Source: Viscum album (taxonomy: Eukaryota > Streptophyta > Magnoliopsida > Santalales > Viscaceae). From it: a stretch of DNA of 64,000 bases. Made by a program: the position numbers and the translations under genes. Location: the NCBI GenBank assembly GCA_963277665.1, contig OY728152.1, positions 1,190,166,357 to 1,190,230,356 on the forward strand, in the 5' to 3' direction. Within the stretch, counting starts at the first letter, position 1, and each line of letters starts with the position of its first letter. The notes beneath the pieces are model-generated. The model ran no database searches, was not told the origin of the DNA, and saw nothing but the letters and a program-made list of their open reading frames with translations. Below, in pieces: positions 50,806 to 63,689 of the stretch.

Positions 50806-51354
50806 GATAATAAATCACACTTTTCATTTCAAAACACAATTTCAATATCATAATACCGAGAAAATGATAATGAGTCTTTTTCTTTGATTAAAACATGAAA
50901 TAATATAAAGTAATACAAACATTAATAATGGTTTTAGTGGTAGAAGAATTTAATTTCACCCTAAAATTTATAATTGAATATTAATCTTTATGTTTTTTAA
51001 ATAATGTTAAAATATTTCATAAAATATTCCTTTTGAAAGCCTCTGAAATTAATTCAAAATAAACATAAATTTTAATTTAAAATTAATTTATTACAATATG
51101 AAAATTTAAAATATATTTAAAAAAACATGGATTCGAAAGAAAAAGAGTTTTAAGGGAGACTTCAAAATAGGGTTTTTTTTAAAATATTCATTTGGATGAT
51201 ATTCGGTTCATAAGTCCAAAATAATTTTGGTAGGACGAAAATGGTAAATGAGTTAATTATTTCATTATATAAAAAATAATAATCTTGATATAATTATAAT
51301 TTTTATGAACCAATTATAATTATAAAACTAATTATGAAAGACGGTTAGAAAAAA

Positions 51355-51780
51355 TTATCTACAATATAATCACGGAGACACTGGGATATTCATACAAATG
51401 AGTAATGTTTCCATTTTTCAATGATAATGATGGAAATAAGGTAAGTATTTTTTATTTAATTAATTATAAAAATATAATAAATAAAATATTATTTTGATAA
51501 ATATACATATATAAATAATCCATGTAATGTGTTGATGAAAAATAAATCACAACGCTTTATTTAGGTGGTAGCCAACACGTTCGCGGGAACAACTTTGACA
51601 TTTTTTAATAAATGAAATGGTAAGAAAATAGTTGTCATATTATCTCTATATAATGTTTAATATTTCATGAATATCATATATAAACATTTATTAAATAATT
51701 ATAAATATACCTAAGAGACCATGATGAAAAATGATTCACCTCGATATGCGTAGCGGTAATCTTTCGAACAAATGAACAAA
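51355..51780 (-). repeat. 190-bp-spaced LTR core repeats (3 copies, element D 3' LTR)
   Basis: Cores near 51365 (ATAATCACGGAGACACTGGG), 51543 (AAATCACAACGCTTTATTTA, then GGTGGTAGCCAACACGTTCG) and 51733 (GATTCACCTCGATATGCGTA). More diverged than in B. Confidence 0.6.
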
Positions 51781-53949
51781 GGATTCCTTTCCCATTTGAT
51801 GAAGATGGAGACTAATATAGGATATTATATTAACATAAAACACCACTGAAAATGGAACAAAATTTTGTTAATATTTCATCATGTTTTAAAATTATTTTTT
51901 GGTTCTAGAAGAACATATAAAATAAAAACACTCGGTTATGAGTTATTCCTCTTATTCAAAAAATCTTCTTTTCTTATCATATTATATCTAATAAGTTAGA
52001 TATTATGTCCAAAATAAGGCCTCTATAATGTGGGCAGGAATGTTAGTAAGGTATATGGTGATATATTGGCTGATAGAAATTGGTTTTTTAAGTGTGTATA
52101 ATTGAGAAAATATGGTTCTTTTTTATCATATATGAGAGGGTAACTTTTAGAACTTCTTCAAATATTAAATTAATATAAATTAGTTTTGATTTCAAAATAG
52201 AAAAAAAATTATATTATTCAAATAAAATATGATTATTATTCAAAATAATCTCATTATATAAATTTGGAAAATTTTGGATCACATTTTTACCATTATAGTT
52301 TCTTTTAATTCCCCTATTAACCATTTTCACACTTAACATGATGAAAAGTATTTTACTACATAAGGGTCATGATAGTAAAAATAAATGTAAAAATTACCAT
52401 AAATGAACCATTTTTTATATTTTATTCCATATCATAATCACTTAGACTAATATAATATTTTTAGGAATTTTATAACATTTAATAAATTATTATTTTTCAT
52501 ATAATATAAACAATGTCAAATTTAGAAAAATTAATTTATATAGACTTTTTTAAAATCAAGAATATAATTTAAGTATGCATAACATCATTTAATAAATCAA
52601 AAAAATGTAATTGTTGTATAAAAAATTCTCGTTTCACACAAATGTTTTCAAATTATAAAAATTTAAATATTTTAAATATAATTAATTTTAATTTTCATTC
52701 ATTTAATAATTAATCCATCAGCATTGTGTAATTATTAAAGGTAATTATTTCTTCACTAAAATTAAAAATAAATTACCATAATGTAGATAAATAATTTTTA
52801 TTTTATAAAAATATTTATTGCTGAACATATCATCTAATATATTTTTATTAAAAATATTATAGTTATTAAAAACAAGAGTGTGATATTGTTTAATTTTCAT
52901 TACATAAAATATTATAAATGTCATTATCACATAAAACTTGCAAAAAATGCCATATTTTTTTCACTTTAATTATTATTTCATATATAAAATCATCCAATAA
53001 AATTTAATCAAGTTTAAGTGTCATATTTAGGAGATATAATTTTTATTTTTAACATTAATTACCTTATTTATCCTTTACTATGGTAAAAAACATTAATAGG
53101 GATGTTATTCATATTGATAAGAAATAAAGTTACCTATTTGCCGAATTTGGACCTATATATTAAAAATATGGAATCAATTTTTAAAAATTCATAAAAGATA
53201 AGTGGTATAATATAATTTTAAATTAAACTGAAAAAATGTGATGGAAAATAGTTTTTTTTTAAAAACTATTTCAAGTATAAAATGTATTTATACTTAACTA
53301 AGGTATAAATTTTATTTAAAAACCCAACAAATTGATTATATTAAAATATAATTAACTAATATTAATTTAAAACAAGTCCAAATTAGGAATTTACCTATTG
53401 AATAATTGAAAATAAAATTTAATTTTCAATAAAAATTATTACTTCCAATATTTTTCAAAAAAAATATTTTTTTCATAAAATTCTAAAAAAATACATCTTT
53501 AGATAATTTTGGCATGATGAATTCATAAATGAAATTATTTTTTTCAAATTCAAATTTCATAATTTTAAAATCATATATTTATAATTAACCTTATAATAAT
53601 ATATTTTTATAAAAGTATTTCTTTTTCTAAAAAAATTTTCTTAATATTCTCATAATGAATATAAATATAGAATTAATGAATAATAATACATATTAAAATG
53701 ATTTATTCTATCAATACCAAGGTTGTCACATTCTTCTCCAATTTTTAAAATTGCATCCTCACAATTTTATTCACTTAAAAAACTAGTGTGGATATCGTTC
53801 CTTCATAGAATTTTCATATTCCCATATTTAATATTTGAACATATAGTGTCTCTATAAAACATTAACTTCATGAATTAAATTATTCTATAGTTGTTACTAT
53901 CTATCTTTAAGAATGTGAATATTTTATTTCTTATATGAATATTTTTCTT

Positions 53950-54500
53950 CTAATTGAACTACTTATTAGGTCAAAAATTTATATTAATGTAGCATATATT
54001 TCCCGAACATCAAAACATAAAATATGTTGTGTACCTCGGATAAACTCAGAGGAAAGGATACATATTATGAAACTGATCCAACTATCTCCAAGATTTTATA
54101 TGATATAATAATCCATGGAATTAGATTCCTATTTTTACTAAAATTAATAACATTTTCCAATAGAGATACTTTAAGAAAAACATGATTTGTTGCCTCAAAC
54201 GAATGATATCTTCTCTAATTATTTTCATAACTTCTATGCCAACTTTGAGCCACCCTCAAATACTACAGAATTATATTCACCTTCACAACCATTTGTTTGG
54301 CCAACTCAGGTACCATAGATTTTCTTTCTTTTACTTTATCCCAATAAGTTTTAGTCTAACACCACTTTCCATATAAAGCGTCAAAAGGTTCTATATTTAT
54401 ACCAGAATAAAATTAGTTATTATAAGAAAAATCAACCCAAAAAGATATTTATCCCATACTCCCAAGTAATCCATTGATCAAGAATGAATAATTTCTTCCA
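53950..54500 (-). pseudogene. Integrase C-terminal half, element D
   Basis: Readable on the minus strand: a W-D-K-V-K-E-R-K segment matching the family W-D-E-V-G-E-R, VPELAKQMVVKVN, YLRVAQSWHRSYENN, and SFEATNHVFLKV corresponding to F-E-V-G-D-H-V-F-L-K-V-S-P. Then comes a decayed R-F-x-G-P-F-E-I-L block with a HILCFDVRE-like end. Readings switch frame several times. Confidence 0.75.
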
Positions 54501-54529
54501 AGGTTTGAATTATTCACTCAAATTTTCCA

Positions 54530-54990
54530 TTTTTTTTTAAGATAAAAATTTATACTAATATTTAATTCATTACCCAATGAAATTAAATGTCCTTTCAAAA
54601 AATTTGAATGGAAACTGCGATCACTGTCAATACAATAGAGATAGTAACTCTATGTAACTTGAATATCTCCATGAGTTACAGTTTTGAAATATGATCTAAT
54701 TACATTGTATATCAAATAGAAAGTAAATTCATAATTTTATTTAATTGATCAATAATAACCCAAATCCCATTATTACCTCAAGATATTTTTTCAATCCCAC
54801 CATAAAATATTTGAATATATTTTCCCATTTCCAATATTGCACTGGAAAAGGAAGAATCATCCCCTGTAGTAATGATTAGTCTACTTTAACATGTAGACAA
54901 GTCAAATATTTTATGGAATAGTTCACAACATCTCTTTTCATTCCATCCCACTATTAATACTTCGAATGGTCTCTATATGTCCTAGTACTA
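54530..54990 (-). pseudogene. Integrase zinc-binding and catalytic core, element D
   Basis: The N-terminal part (about 54985-54850) reads HSSWYYQ-like (with one stop), VGWNEKRCCELF, and CELFHKIFDLSTC, corresponding to the H-P-G-S-x-K-M to Y-W-W-x-x-M to C-x-x-C zinc-binding module. It continues into the catalytic core (about 54850-54600) with GFGLLLIN matching Y-D-S-I-W-V-I-V-D. Stops are frequent and the catalytic Asp residues are not preserved in a clear form. Confidence 0.65.
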
Positions 54991-55309
54991 CCAAGATGAA
55001 TGGAAAATGGAGAACTATAATCATAACTCGTTAATTATATCTTCCATTGAGAATCATAACGCCCATGTAATCTCTTCCAAATCTCAAAACACGTTCTTTT
55101 TCAATATAAAATTCATGTAACTAACCATTAAATAATAAGTATTCTTTTATTATAAATTATTGTATTCATTGTAAGCTTGCTTAATTGTTTCTAATAGAGA
55201 TAATTGTACTACACCTGAAATAAAATTTGAAATATCTTGCATCCATAAATTTTTTCCAGAATTCATCAAGTCATTAACTGATGGGCTCTATTAAAAATTT
55301 AACATTTTT

Positions 55310-55735
55310 CATTCATCATGATTTTTCTGACTCAAAGCATTGACTATGTTGTTTTACTTTATAAGATTATAATGAATCATTTAGTACTAATCCTTAACCA
55401 TTTCCAGCCATCATCTCTACCTCATGTTAAACTCTTTTTGAGTGAATATATACCTAAAAAATTTTTGTTCAGAATATATTTCACATTTTACCCTGATAAA
55501 TAATGCCACAAAAATTTTAAAGAAAAAACCACAGAAACTAATTCTATATCATGTACATGATTATTTAAGTCATGCAGTTTCAATTTCAATCTAGAATAAA
55601 CAATTAATTGATCAATATATATAAGAACACAAACAAGTCCATTACATAAATCATCATTATAGATAAAAAATTCACCATCTTTATAGGGAATGTCCAAAAC
55701 TAGATAATTCACCAATCTTATTTTTAGACCCTGAA
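55310..55735 (-). pseudogene. RNase H domain, element D
   Basis: The open stretch 55808-55488 ends in VCVLIYIDQLIVYSRLKLKLHDLNNH and HDIELVSVVFSLKFLWHYLSG-type sequence; I cite only short pieces of the match: G-x-G-x-V-L-x-Q, V-x-A-Y-x-S-x-Q-L-K, H-D-L-E-L-A-A-V-V-F-A-L, W-R-H-Y-L-Y-G. The YIYNDD-like segment stands where the family has Y-S-D-A-S. Beyond 55488 the match continues in shifted frames (DDGWKWL for Q-R-R-W-L-E-L) to about 55310. Confidence 0.8.
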
Positions 55736-56600
55736 AATAATCAACACATTCTTCTATAAAAATAAATTTAACTCTTTTTTGAGGTAACTTAGTCAATGGG
55801 ATATACAACCAAGAAAGTTTTTCAACAAACCTCTAGTAATCACCTATTAAACCAATAAAACTATGAATCACTATGAAATTTTTTGGTTGCATACATTTCT
55901 CAAAACAATTTATTTTAGAATTTTCATTTATTGTGATATATTTATAAAATATATGAGTAAGGAAATAATTTAGTTACAACCAAAATTTATACATAATAAA
56001 TTTTCATATATATTCTTTTTATTTAATATTTTCAAAACAATTATAAAGTGTCTTTCATGATCCTCATGACATTTAGAATATATCAATACTACCTCAATAA
56101 ACCCAACCACAAACTTAAACAAATATTCATGGAAGATTCCATTAACTACATCCATAAATATATATGGTGTATTAGATAAACCATAGGGAATAAAAAGAGA
56201 CTAATAATGCCCATATCTATTCATAAACACAGTATTCATAATATCAACCACCTTAAACTTCAACTTATGGTACTCTGACTTTAGATAAATCTTTAAAAAA
56301 TATTATTCTATATGGAGATGATCAAAAAAATCTATTTGAGGTAATGGATATCTATGCTTAATAGTGATGTTTTTCAAGGATCTATAATCAATTCAAAGAC
56401 CCATTGAACCGTATTTCTTTTAAAAAAATAGAATATTGGAACCACATAGTGATGCTTTTGGAAGAAAAAACCTTTATCTAGAAAATCTTGCAACTGGTTT
56501 TTCAATTCCAAGAGTTCTACTAATAAAATTAGGTAATAGGTGCTGAAATTAGATTGGCATTAGACACTAAGTCAATAGTGAATTCAACTTCCTAAAGAGG
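55735..56600 (-). pseudogene. Ty3/gypsy reverse transcriptase, element D
   Basis: Reading from 56600 down: EVEFTIDLV, SAPIT, a GSMGL / IDYRSLKNITIKHRYPLPQIDFF block, YHKLKFKVVDI, MNRYGHY, SLFIPYGLSNTPYIFMDVV, then HEYLFKFVVGFIEVVLIYSK. All correspond to the gypsy RT in order. The catalytic F-I-D-D box at 56101-56090 is FIEV, so both Asp residues are replaced. The connection region PLTKLPQKRVKF (55808 onward) follows. Several stops and at least two frameshifts. Confidence 0.85.
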
Positions 56601-56979
56601 TATATCCCTAGTAAATTCATTTGAAAAAACATCCATACATTCATTCCCAATTGTCACATCGCTAAATTGAATAGTTTTGTTCTTTTCAACAATATTTGAA
56701 TAGTAACCTTCACTACCCTCCATATTCAATTTCTCAACTTCTTGGTTGGTTATCAAAACGTATGAAATCATTGAAAAAAATATTATTTTCTCTTCAATCT
56801 ATCTCACAATGATTAGATAAAATCTAATCCATTCCCAAAATAACTCAATCACATCCATGGGTAGTTCACCATGATTTTTCGGAAAGGATTTCCCACTAAT
56901 AATAATAATAATATTACTATAAATATAGCATTAATTAATATTTCTAAATGGAGTTTTCACTCAAAGTTGTCTCTTACAT

Positions 56980-57150
56980 TATTGAGTTCAGATTCCTAAA
57001 TTTACTTGAAATTTTATTATAAATAAAGGAATGTGAAGATCTAGAGTCAAATGGTGTATTGGAATAATTTGAATAAATATGTATAATACCAATCACCACT
57101 TCATTTGATTGTCTAATATCAACTTTAGTGGTAGAAAATTATTTTTCCAC
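56980..57150 (-). pseudogene. Aspartic protease, element D
   Basis: Near 57055-57010 the minus strand reads PFDSRSSHSFIYNKISSKF, matching L-F-D-(S/T)-G-A-x-H-S-F-I. The active-site Gly is Arg (GGA to AGA). The position between the gag knuckle and RT is as expected. Confidence 0.7.
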
Positions 57151-57301
57151 AACATTTTATTTTTGATCTGGTTGTTTTTCGTCTAGTGTTACTAAATTTT
57201 GACACATGTTCTCATAATAATAAAACTCATTAAAACTAAAACATCTCACCATTAGATGTCTATTGGTTACCCATTATTTGATTATTTAGGATGATTTTCT
57301 T

Positions 57302-57935
57302 TATAGTAATGTTCCATGTGTCCAAAATGACCACACTAGTAACATATTCTAGATCTTATAAAACGTTCCTCAAAATCTTGTTTTCTATAATTATAATATG
57401 TTGGGGGCATACCTCTGGACTTCAAAGCAGGAAGATTCTCCATTACCTTCCACCTTAACATTTTCTTACTCTTCTCATATCGAGGAACATAAGTATCAGT
57501 TATATCTATCTCAACATTCTATTCACAATGAACTATATTCTCATAAATTTTAAATTATCATGTATAAACAGCTCCACCTAAACTTGGATTTAATCTAGAT
57601 TAATATCTATTAATTTTCCTATAAAGGTTCAAAATAAAATTTGGTACATTATTAGAAAACATTGATAAAAATTTCATCATATATGGATTCTGATTATTTA
57701 TCCTTCTGCTTCAATTCCATGAATTATTTCTCCATCCTGATCCAAAACTCTTTATGGAATTATTTATCAAGAAAAATATTATTAAATATGTTTCGTTCAA
57801 CAGAATCAAGATCATTTGTTTCTCTTGTATTCTTAACTAATGAGCACCACCACCCAGTTTCACCTATAAAATGATAAACGGAAAGAGTTAACATTTTTAC
57901 ATTCCAAACATCTCAAGTCATAGAATATATTTTCC
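57302..57935 (-). pseudogene. gag with CCHC zinc knuckle, element D
   Basis: The Gag core reads in pieces: FMNQHYLELNGYFEQM, a GETGWWCSLVKNTRE block (family G-E-A-x-x-W-W), FLDK-FHKEF, MEK-FMELKQ, YDEIFIN and CTKFYFEPL, covering most of the retrotransposon Gag domain. The zinc knuckle at 57343-57302 reads C-Y-stop-C-G-H-F-G-H-M-E-H-Y-Y. So CX2CX4H is kept except for one stop (CAG to TAG), and the last Cys has become Tyr. Confidence 0.75.
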
Positions 57936-58370
57936 ATAGAACTAATAAAAACATAAAATATATCATTTGTTCAAAATATCCATTTAATTCAAGATAGTGT
58001 TGATTCATAAAATTCTCCCCAGTCATTAAGTTCCCGGGTGGTATATCTATATTCCCTATAGCATAGATACCACCACCACTTATAGCATATATCAACTGAT
58101 CCATCGCCATAAAAAAACTACTCAATTCCAATTACAAACATTTCATGTTATTAATTTTTAATTATATTTCCATTTTAATTCATTCATAATATATCTTCCC
58201 TATTTTCTCTATGTAAAACCAATCTAAAAAAATATAGTTTATATGAAGAAACATGGTAATCCTCAATTGATATATCATTTCAACTTAACCATTAGGTAAA
58301 ATATTTTATGGGTATTCTATTATAATTATCCTAACCCTTGATGTTATCTAAACCTTTTCTAAGAAACTAA
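57936..58370 (-). other. gag N-terminus and leader of element D
   Basis: An open stretch 58131-57913 (-) starts MELSSFFMAM and runs into the Gag core. It may include the original Gag N-terminus, but the start is not certain. The rest up to the PBS is untranslated leader sequence with no other recognised feature. Confidence 0.4.
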
Positions 58371-58382
58371 CTATAAGAACAC
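58371..58382 (-). promoter_or_regulatory. Decayed primer-binding site, element D
   Basis: CTATAAGAACAC on the plus strand matches the reverse complement of the initiator-Met PBS (CTCTGATACCAC) at 8 of 12 positions and sits right next to the LTR end TGACAT. Support comes mainly from position. Confidence 0.4.
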
Positions 58383-61300
58383 TGACATAAATATTACATA
58401 TTCTAGTGAAGTTAAACTAGAATTCACATTCATTCATTCCCAAAAGATCTTTTAGTTTTACAGTTTTAATAAGTTAGGTCATAACTCGTATATAAAAACC
58501 CATATATTTCAAAGTGGACACTTCTATTCAATATCTATTTTTTCAAGAAAAATAAAAATAAATATGTTTTCTTTTCATGACATACCTTATAAATTTTCAA
58601 ATTGACCTAATCTTTTCCACTAATAATCCTTAATACCCTGTGAAAATATTTTAAAATGTAGGATGAGAAAAAAATTCTTAGTAATCTACATAAAAAATCT
58701 ATTAGTCTAGTAAAAAACATCAAAAATCCATTAATTGTTTACCATTATCTCAATACTCTTTGAGAAAATTAAATAAATAATTTATACATGAAATATACAG
58801 ACTCTCTTTTTCTCAATGAAAACCTTTAAAACCTATAGCAAGAAAATATAAACCCATTCAAGAAACATAGATCTTCATATTCATAGACCATTATAATATT
58901 ATGTTATAAATAACTATATCCCAATTATATCTATAATAAAACCCTCTTGTCACTCCCTTCTTCGTGCCTATTAAGACATTGAATATTACCCAATGCATTG
59001 GAGAGCTATTTCGGTACACCCATTGTATAACTTATATCAAGATCACAAATTTTTCATGGTATATAATGGGGATCGACAGATCACATTTGTTGTATCAGGA
59101 TCACATGTATTTCATATATAATTCCCAAGTTCCATATGATGAATAAAAAATACCTTCAATTTTCCAACATAAAACACTTGGAAAACCCTTTTAAACCCAT
59201 ATACAAAACACATTATTATATAAAAATACCCTATTATTTTCAAAATTTATTTTTAATACCAAAATTCCATGAAAAATGGAAAATAGAATTTTTAAATAAA
59301 ACATAAAAACTTATAAAATAAAAAAAACATCAAATAATGGATATGGTGGCAGGAACATTTTTTATCATATACAATAAAATAGAACATTACATTTTATCTT
59401 TTACAAATAAGGTCATAACATAATGTGAAAATGTTTTTTGGAAACAAATTTAAATAAAATAAAAAGATACATAAAATTTCCTTTAAAATTTATTTAAGTT
59501 CTTATAAAAACATTAATAAGATATTTTTAAAAATACGTACATGTAAGAAAAAATATTTATAATAGAGACATTGAAAGAGTATTTTTTAAATTAAATTCCC
59601 TTACCTCGAGTCTGAAACATCACAAATGTTCTTTATATTCCTAAATAAAAAAACTTATTTTAACTATAAAATTTCATAATTTAATTTTTCAGGTTTATTA
59701 TTCCATTTATATCACTCATTACTATGTCATACGCAATTACATAATCTTTTAATTTCATATTGTATGTTTTGATGATAGTGGGTTCATAAGTAAAAAATGA
59801 CTTTGGTAGGTTGACTATAGTGAAAGAATTCATTATAACATCATCTCAAAAATATTAATCATGAAATAAGAATAAATTTTATACATTAGTTATATTTTCA
59901 AAACTAGTCATGTAATATGGTTATAAAAAATGAACTAACCTACAATCATGGAAAAAGTTGACTATACACATGCATGAGTGACAAAACTACTTTTCAATGA
60001 TCATTATTGAAAGAAGGTAATTATTATTTTATATTAATGGAATGATAATAATATTTTAATTACCATGTAACTTTCTTAAATATACATATATATATCATTC
60101 ACATGATTCGGTGATGAAAAACAAATCACATCACTTTATGGAGGTGGTAGTTGACACATATGCATGATTGACATTGTCAATTTTTAGTGAAAGAAAATGT
60201 AAGAAATTAGTTGTTATATTATATTTATATAATGATAAATATTTCATTAATATCATATTTTAAAATTTAATCCATAATTATTACCAGTTGGTGGAGGTAA
60301 TTATGGAAAGAAAATGACATTGATTTGTGATTATATAGTTCAAATGACACACGAACTATGGATTTAATTCCCATTGGATGGAGGAGGAAATGGATATAAG
60401 TTTTATCAATTAACATAATAATACCAAATATTATTTATGGTACTTTTGGAATTATTTATTAATGTTTGAATATGATTTTAAGGTGGTAGAGGATAAAATA
60501 ATAAAAAACACCAGGTTAAAAATTATACCTATTCTTCAAAAAACATTCTTTTATAACACTGTACGACCTATTAAATTGAAATTATGATCCAAATATAACC
60601 AAAAGAATGTAGGAAGTAATTATAGTAATGAATTCATGAATATATTAGTTTAAAAAAAATTGATGAGTAAACAAATGAGAAGAAGTGGTGCCCTTTTATG
60701 AGAGAGGGAAGGGGAACTTTTGGAAGTTCTTAAAATATTAAATTAATAAAAATTATTTATGATTTAAAAATGTATAAAAATTGATATTATTCAAATATAA
60801 TATTATTATGAGTCAAAAAACTATCATACAATAAAATTTTACAATTTTTTATCTTTTTTTATCCTTATATGTTTTTAACCCCCCATTAACCATTTTCACA
60901 CCTACCGTGATAACAATGTTTTGTACTCCTTGAGGGTCAATATAGACATCATAAATAAAAAAATTCACATAATTAGACAATGTTTAATTTTAAAAACGAG
61001 ATCCTAATCACTTGGAGTGATATATGATTTTTATGAATTTCATATCATTTAATAAAAAATTATTTTCATAAAATATCATTAATTTACATTTAAAAAATAT
61101 TCATTTACATTGACTTTTATAACATCAAGAAAAAAAATAAAATTTGAATAAAATATTTTCATACATATTTAAAAAGTTTTTGTTATATTTTATGTTTGTG
61201 GGTCACATAAATTACGCTCAATTATACTACTTTTAAAATTTCTAATATCATTTATTTAATTTTTCCATTAACTTAATAATTACTACATCTGCATTGTATA

Positions 61301-62306
61301 AGAATTTAAAGTAATTATTTCTTAAATAAATTTCAATAACAAATTACCATGATCAATATAAATAACCAATATTTTAGAATAAAATATATAATTTAATATA
61401 TCATTTGGTTATCCCAATGTTAAAAATATTATATTTATTGAAAACTAGAGTGTGATATTTATCTACTTTTTATTACATAAATTATTATAATGGTCATAAT
61501 CACATATAATTGGAAAAAAAGACCATATATTAAAAATTTGGATGATTATTTAGGATATATAAGAATCCAATAAAATCTAGGCATGTTTTAAGTTCATCTT
61601 TCAGTCTTTATCATTTTTATTTTTAACTTTAATTACCTCATTTACCCTTTACTATGGTGAAAAAAATTATTATGGTTTCTATTCATATTTAAAAAAATAA
61701 AATGGAACTATTTTAAAAATTTAGACAAATAGATTTAAAATTTGGATTCCATTATTTAAAATTAAATACAAATAAGGGGTATAATTTAATTTAAATTTAA
61801 ACTAAAAAACATGATGAAAAACGGTTTTTTAGAAAAATGCCTCTTTCTGTATAAAATTATTTTATACTAAATTAAATTATAAATTTTATACTTAAAAAAT
61901 AATTGGATTGTTTTAAATAAAAATTATCTAATTATATTTCCAAAATGGTCTAAAATAAAATTTTACTTTGTAAAAAATAGAAAATATATTAATTTTTTCA
62001 GTAAAAATAAGTATTTTCCACTATTAGTTGGAAAATATTTTTTATAGAAATTTCTCAAAAATTTATCGTAAGATAATTCTGAACTGATGAATTAAAATTT
62101 TAATTTAATATTTTCAAATTAAAATTATATAATTTAAAAAAAAAATCATTTAAATAAAATCTTTTAATAAACAAGTTTAATAAAAATATTTTTTAAAATT
62201 TAAAAAATATATAATATTCTAATATTGAATTTAACAATATAATTAATGGATAATGATAAATATGAAAATTAGTTATCCTATCATCATAGGTGTTGTTACT
62301 ATTATA
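58383..62306 (-). mobile_element. 5' LTR of element D (-)
   Basis: About 3.9 kb from TGACATAAAT (LTR 3' end) to GTTGTTAC near 62306 (LTR start, GTAACAACACC in sense). It aligns with 50368-53733 over its last 3.3 kb, and its first 0.55 kb aligns with 25176-25740 of element B, showing that B and D LTRs are related. Confidence 0.7.
59935..60360 (-). repeat. 190-bp-spaced LTR core repeats (3 copies, element D 5' LTR)
   Basis: Cores near 59940 (CAATCATGGAAAAAGTTGAC, ACACATGCATGAGTGAC), 60122 (AAATCACATCACTTTATGGA, then GGTGGTAGTTGACACATATG) and 60315 (ATTGATTTGTGATTATATAG, then ACACACGAAC). The spacing is about 185-190 bp. Confidence 0.65.
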
Positions 62307-63150
62307 ATTTTCATTTTTAAATAATAATATTTCAGGGTTCCTTTAAGATTAGGGTAGTGTATCTTGTATGCTACCGAATGCAGTGCTTCATTCAATATCT
62401 TAGGATATTACATGATTATTGTTTTATGAGATCAAAGGGTACATGGGAGGTTTTCATAATACCAAAATATTTTAGATGAATGGTTATCTCTTGCCTAATG
62501 GATGGTCTAAATGAGTTTATCCCAAGCCTGTCATAGGTACAATGGTGGTTAGCCTAAGACTAACATGTGATGAATTTCATGTTGAGTGGCCTTGGAAAAA
62601 TATTTCTTTGGTTATGATTATGACACACTTTATTACACTCCTCTAGGAAATGATCTTATTTTTATTATATAATCTGATGGATCATTATATTTTACACCTT
62701 TATCATTCATTTTTTGATTAATTTCCCACATTTATTCCATGAATAATGATTATATGAATTTTTTGTTATAAATTATAAATGATAAGAATGTTTTCTCATT
62801 CATTTAATCTTTTTATATTCTTGTGTATCATCATTGATTGATATATCCCTTGTTTACCCTTATTAATCATTTTATCTCTCTGTTTCTTATTTTTACTTTA
62901 ACCAAGGTTTTATATATGACGTAGATAATAAGAGAGTGAGTTTTGAAGAACTATGCATGAGATTATATTGTAATTTTTTTATAAGAGTTGGTTATGGTTC
63001 CAAGATTCTAATGAAACTGATCTTTTATTATTTTTTCATGTATCATATTGATAAGTAATAAATGTTTGTCAAAAGTAATTTAATATTTATATTTTTGAAT
63101 GATTTATTCACAATAAATTACACTTTGATCTTTGGACTCCTTGAGGTATT
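62307..63150 (+). mobile_element. Fragment of a plus-oriented C-like LTR (3' part)
   Basis: It contains a degenerate 36-bp array (62415-62580) and the following CCTAAGACTAACATGTGATGAA and TTGGTTATGATTATGACACA segments that parallel 33960-34060 and 40320-40400. Only the 3' end of an LTR is recognisable. The left edge is the D insertion boundary. Confidence 0.55.
62415..62580 (+). repeat. Degenerate 36-bp minisatellite (about 4 units)
   Basis: Units contain AAAGGGTACATGGGAGG, GAATGGTTATCTCTTGCC, GAGTTTATCCCAAGCC and TGGTGGTTAGCCTAAGAC. The period is about 33-36 bp, and it is more decayed than the array at 33733. Confidence 0.55.
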
Positions 63151-63680
63151 ATAGATAAATGAAGGTTATTTTGATATTATAACAATCAATAAAAAAATTT
63201 ACTCGATCCGGGAGGTAGATCATATATCAGGGTGCCCAAAAATCTCTATTATCATGATAAGAAGTTAGATAAAGGAGGTAGAATCTATTAAATATTAAGT
63301 AGCACTATTACCCTATAATTTTTATTTATTTAGTTTTAAATAGAGAGATTATATTTTTTTAAAATTTCACTTTAGTCTATAATACTGAAAATAACCCACA
63401 AAGAACACATATGATGAAGAAAATTTTTCAAATTTATCAAAAGTAAATTAAAAAATACTTATTAAATTAACATTCTAAAACAAGACAATATATAAGTAAT
63501 TATATTTACTCTTTTAAAATATAAAATATATAACCAACCTTAAGAAATGAATATTCTTTCTTAAATTAATTTATTATGTTCACATAACATTTTTTAGTAC
63601 ATAGGCACAATAAATTCCACACCTATTATTCTAAACATGAATAATATGGAATTTATTTATTTTCTTATGATCATTTGTAA
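63151..63680. other. Unassigned AT-rich sequence
   Basis: No gene or recognisable element part. It lies between the C-like and B-like LTR fragments and may belong to either. Confidence 0.4.
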
Positions 63681-63689
63681 TAACCTCAA

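Larger units (their letters stand above)
50368..53733 (-). mobile_element. 3' LTR of element D (-), lacking its last ~0.6 kb
   Basis: Aligns with 58960-62306: GTGTTGGAGAGCTAT near 50428 matches GCATTGGAGAGCTAT near 58996; the cores near 51360-51780 match 59940-60355; ATATTAAATTAATATAAATTA near 52165 matches ATATTAAATTAATAAAAATTA near 60736. The right edge is at GGTTGTCACA (53733), so the LTR starts TGTGACAACC in sense direction. The part equivalent to 58383-58960 is absent. A SINE-like insert lies at 50690-50805. Confidence 0.7.
53734..58382 (-). mobile_element. Internal region of Ty3/gypsy element D
   Basis: In sense direction (right to left): decayed PBS (58371-58382), gag, protease, RT, RNase H, integrase, 3' LTR. 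This is a complete Ty3/gypsy domain order in about 4.65 kb, close to the size of an intact Tekay/Del-like coding region. All domains are broken by stops and shifts. A chromodomain was not recognised between about 53740 and 53950. Confidence 0.85.
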
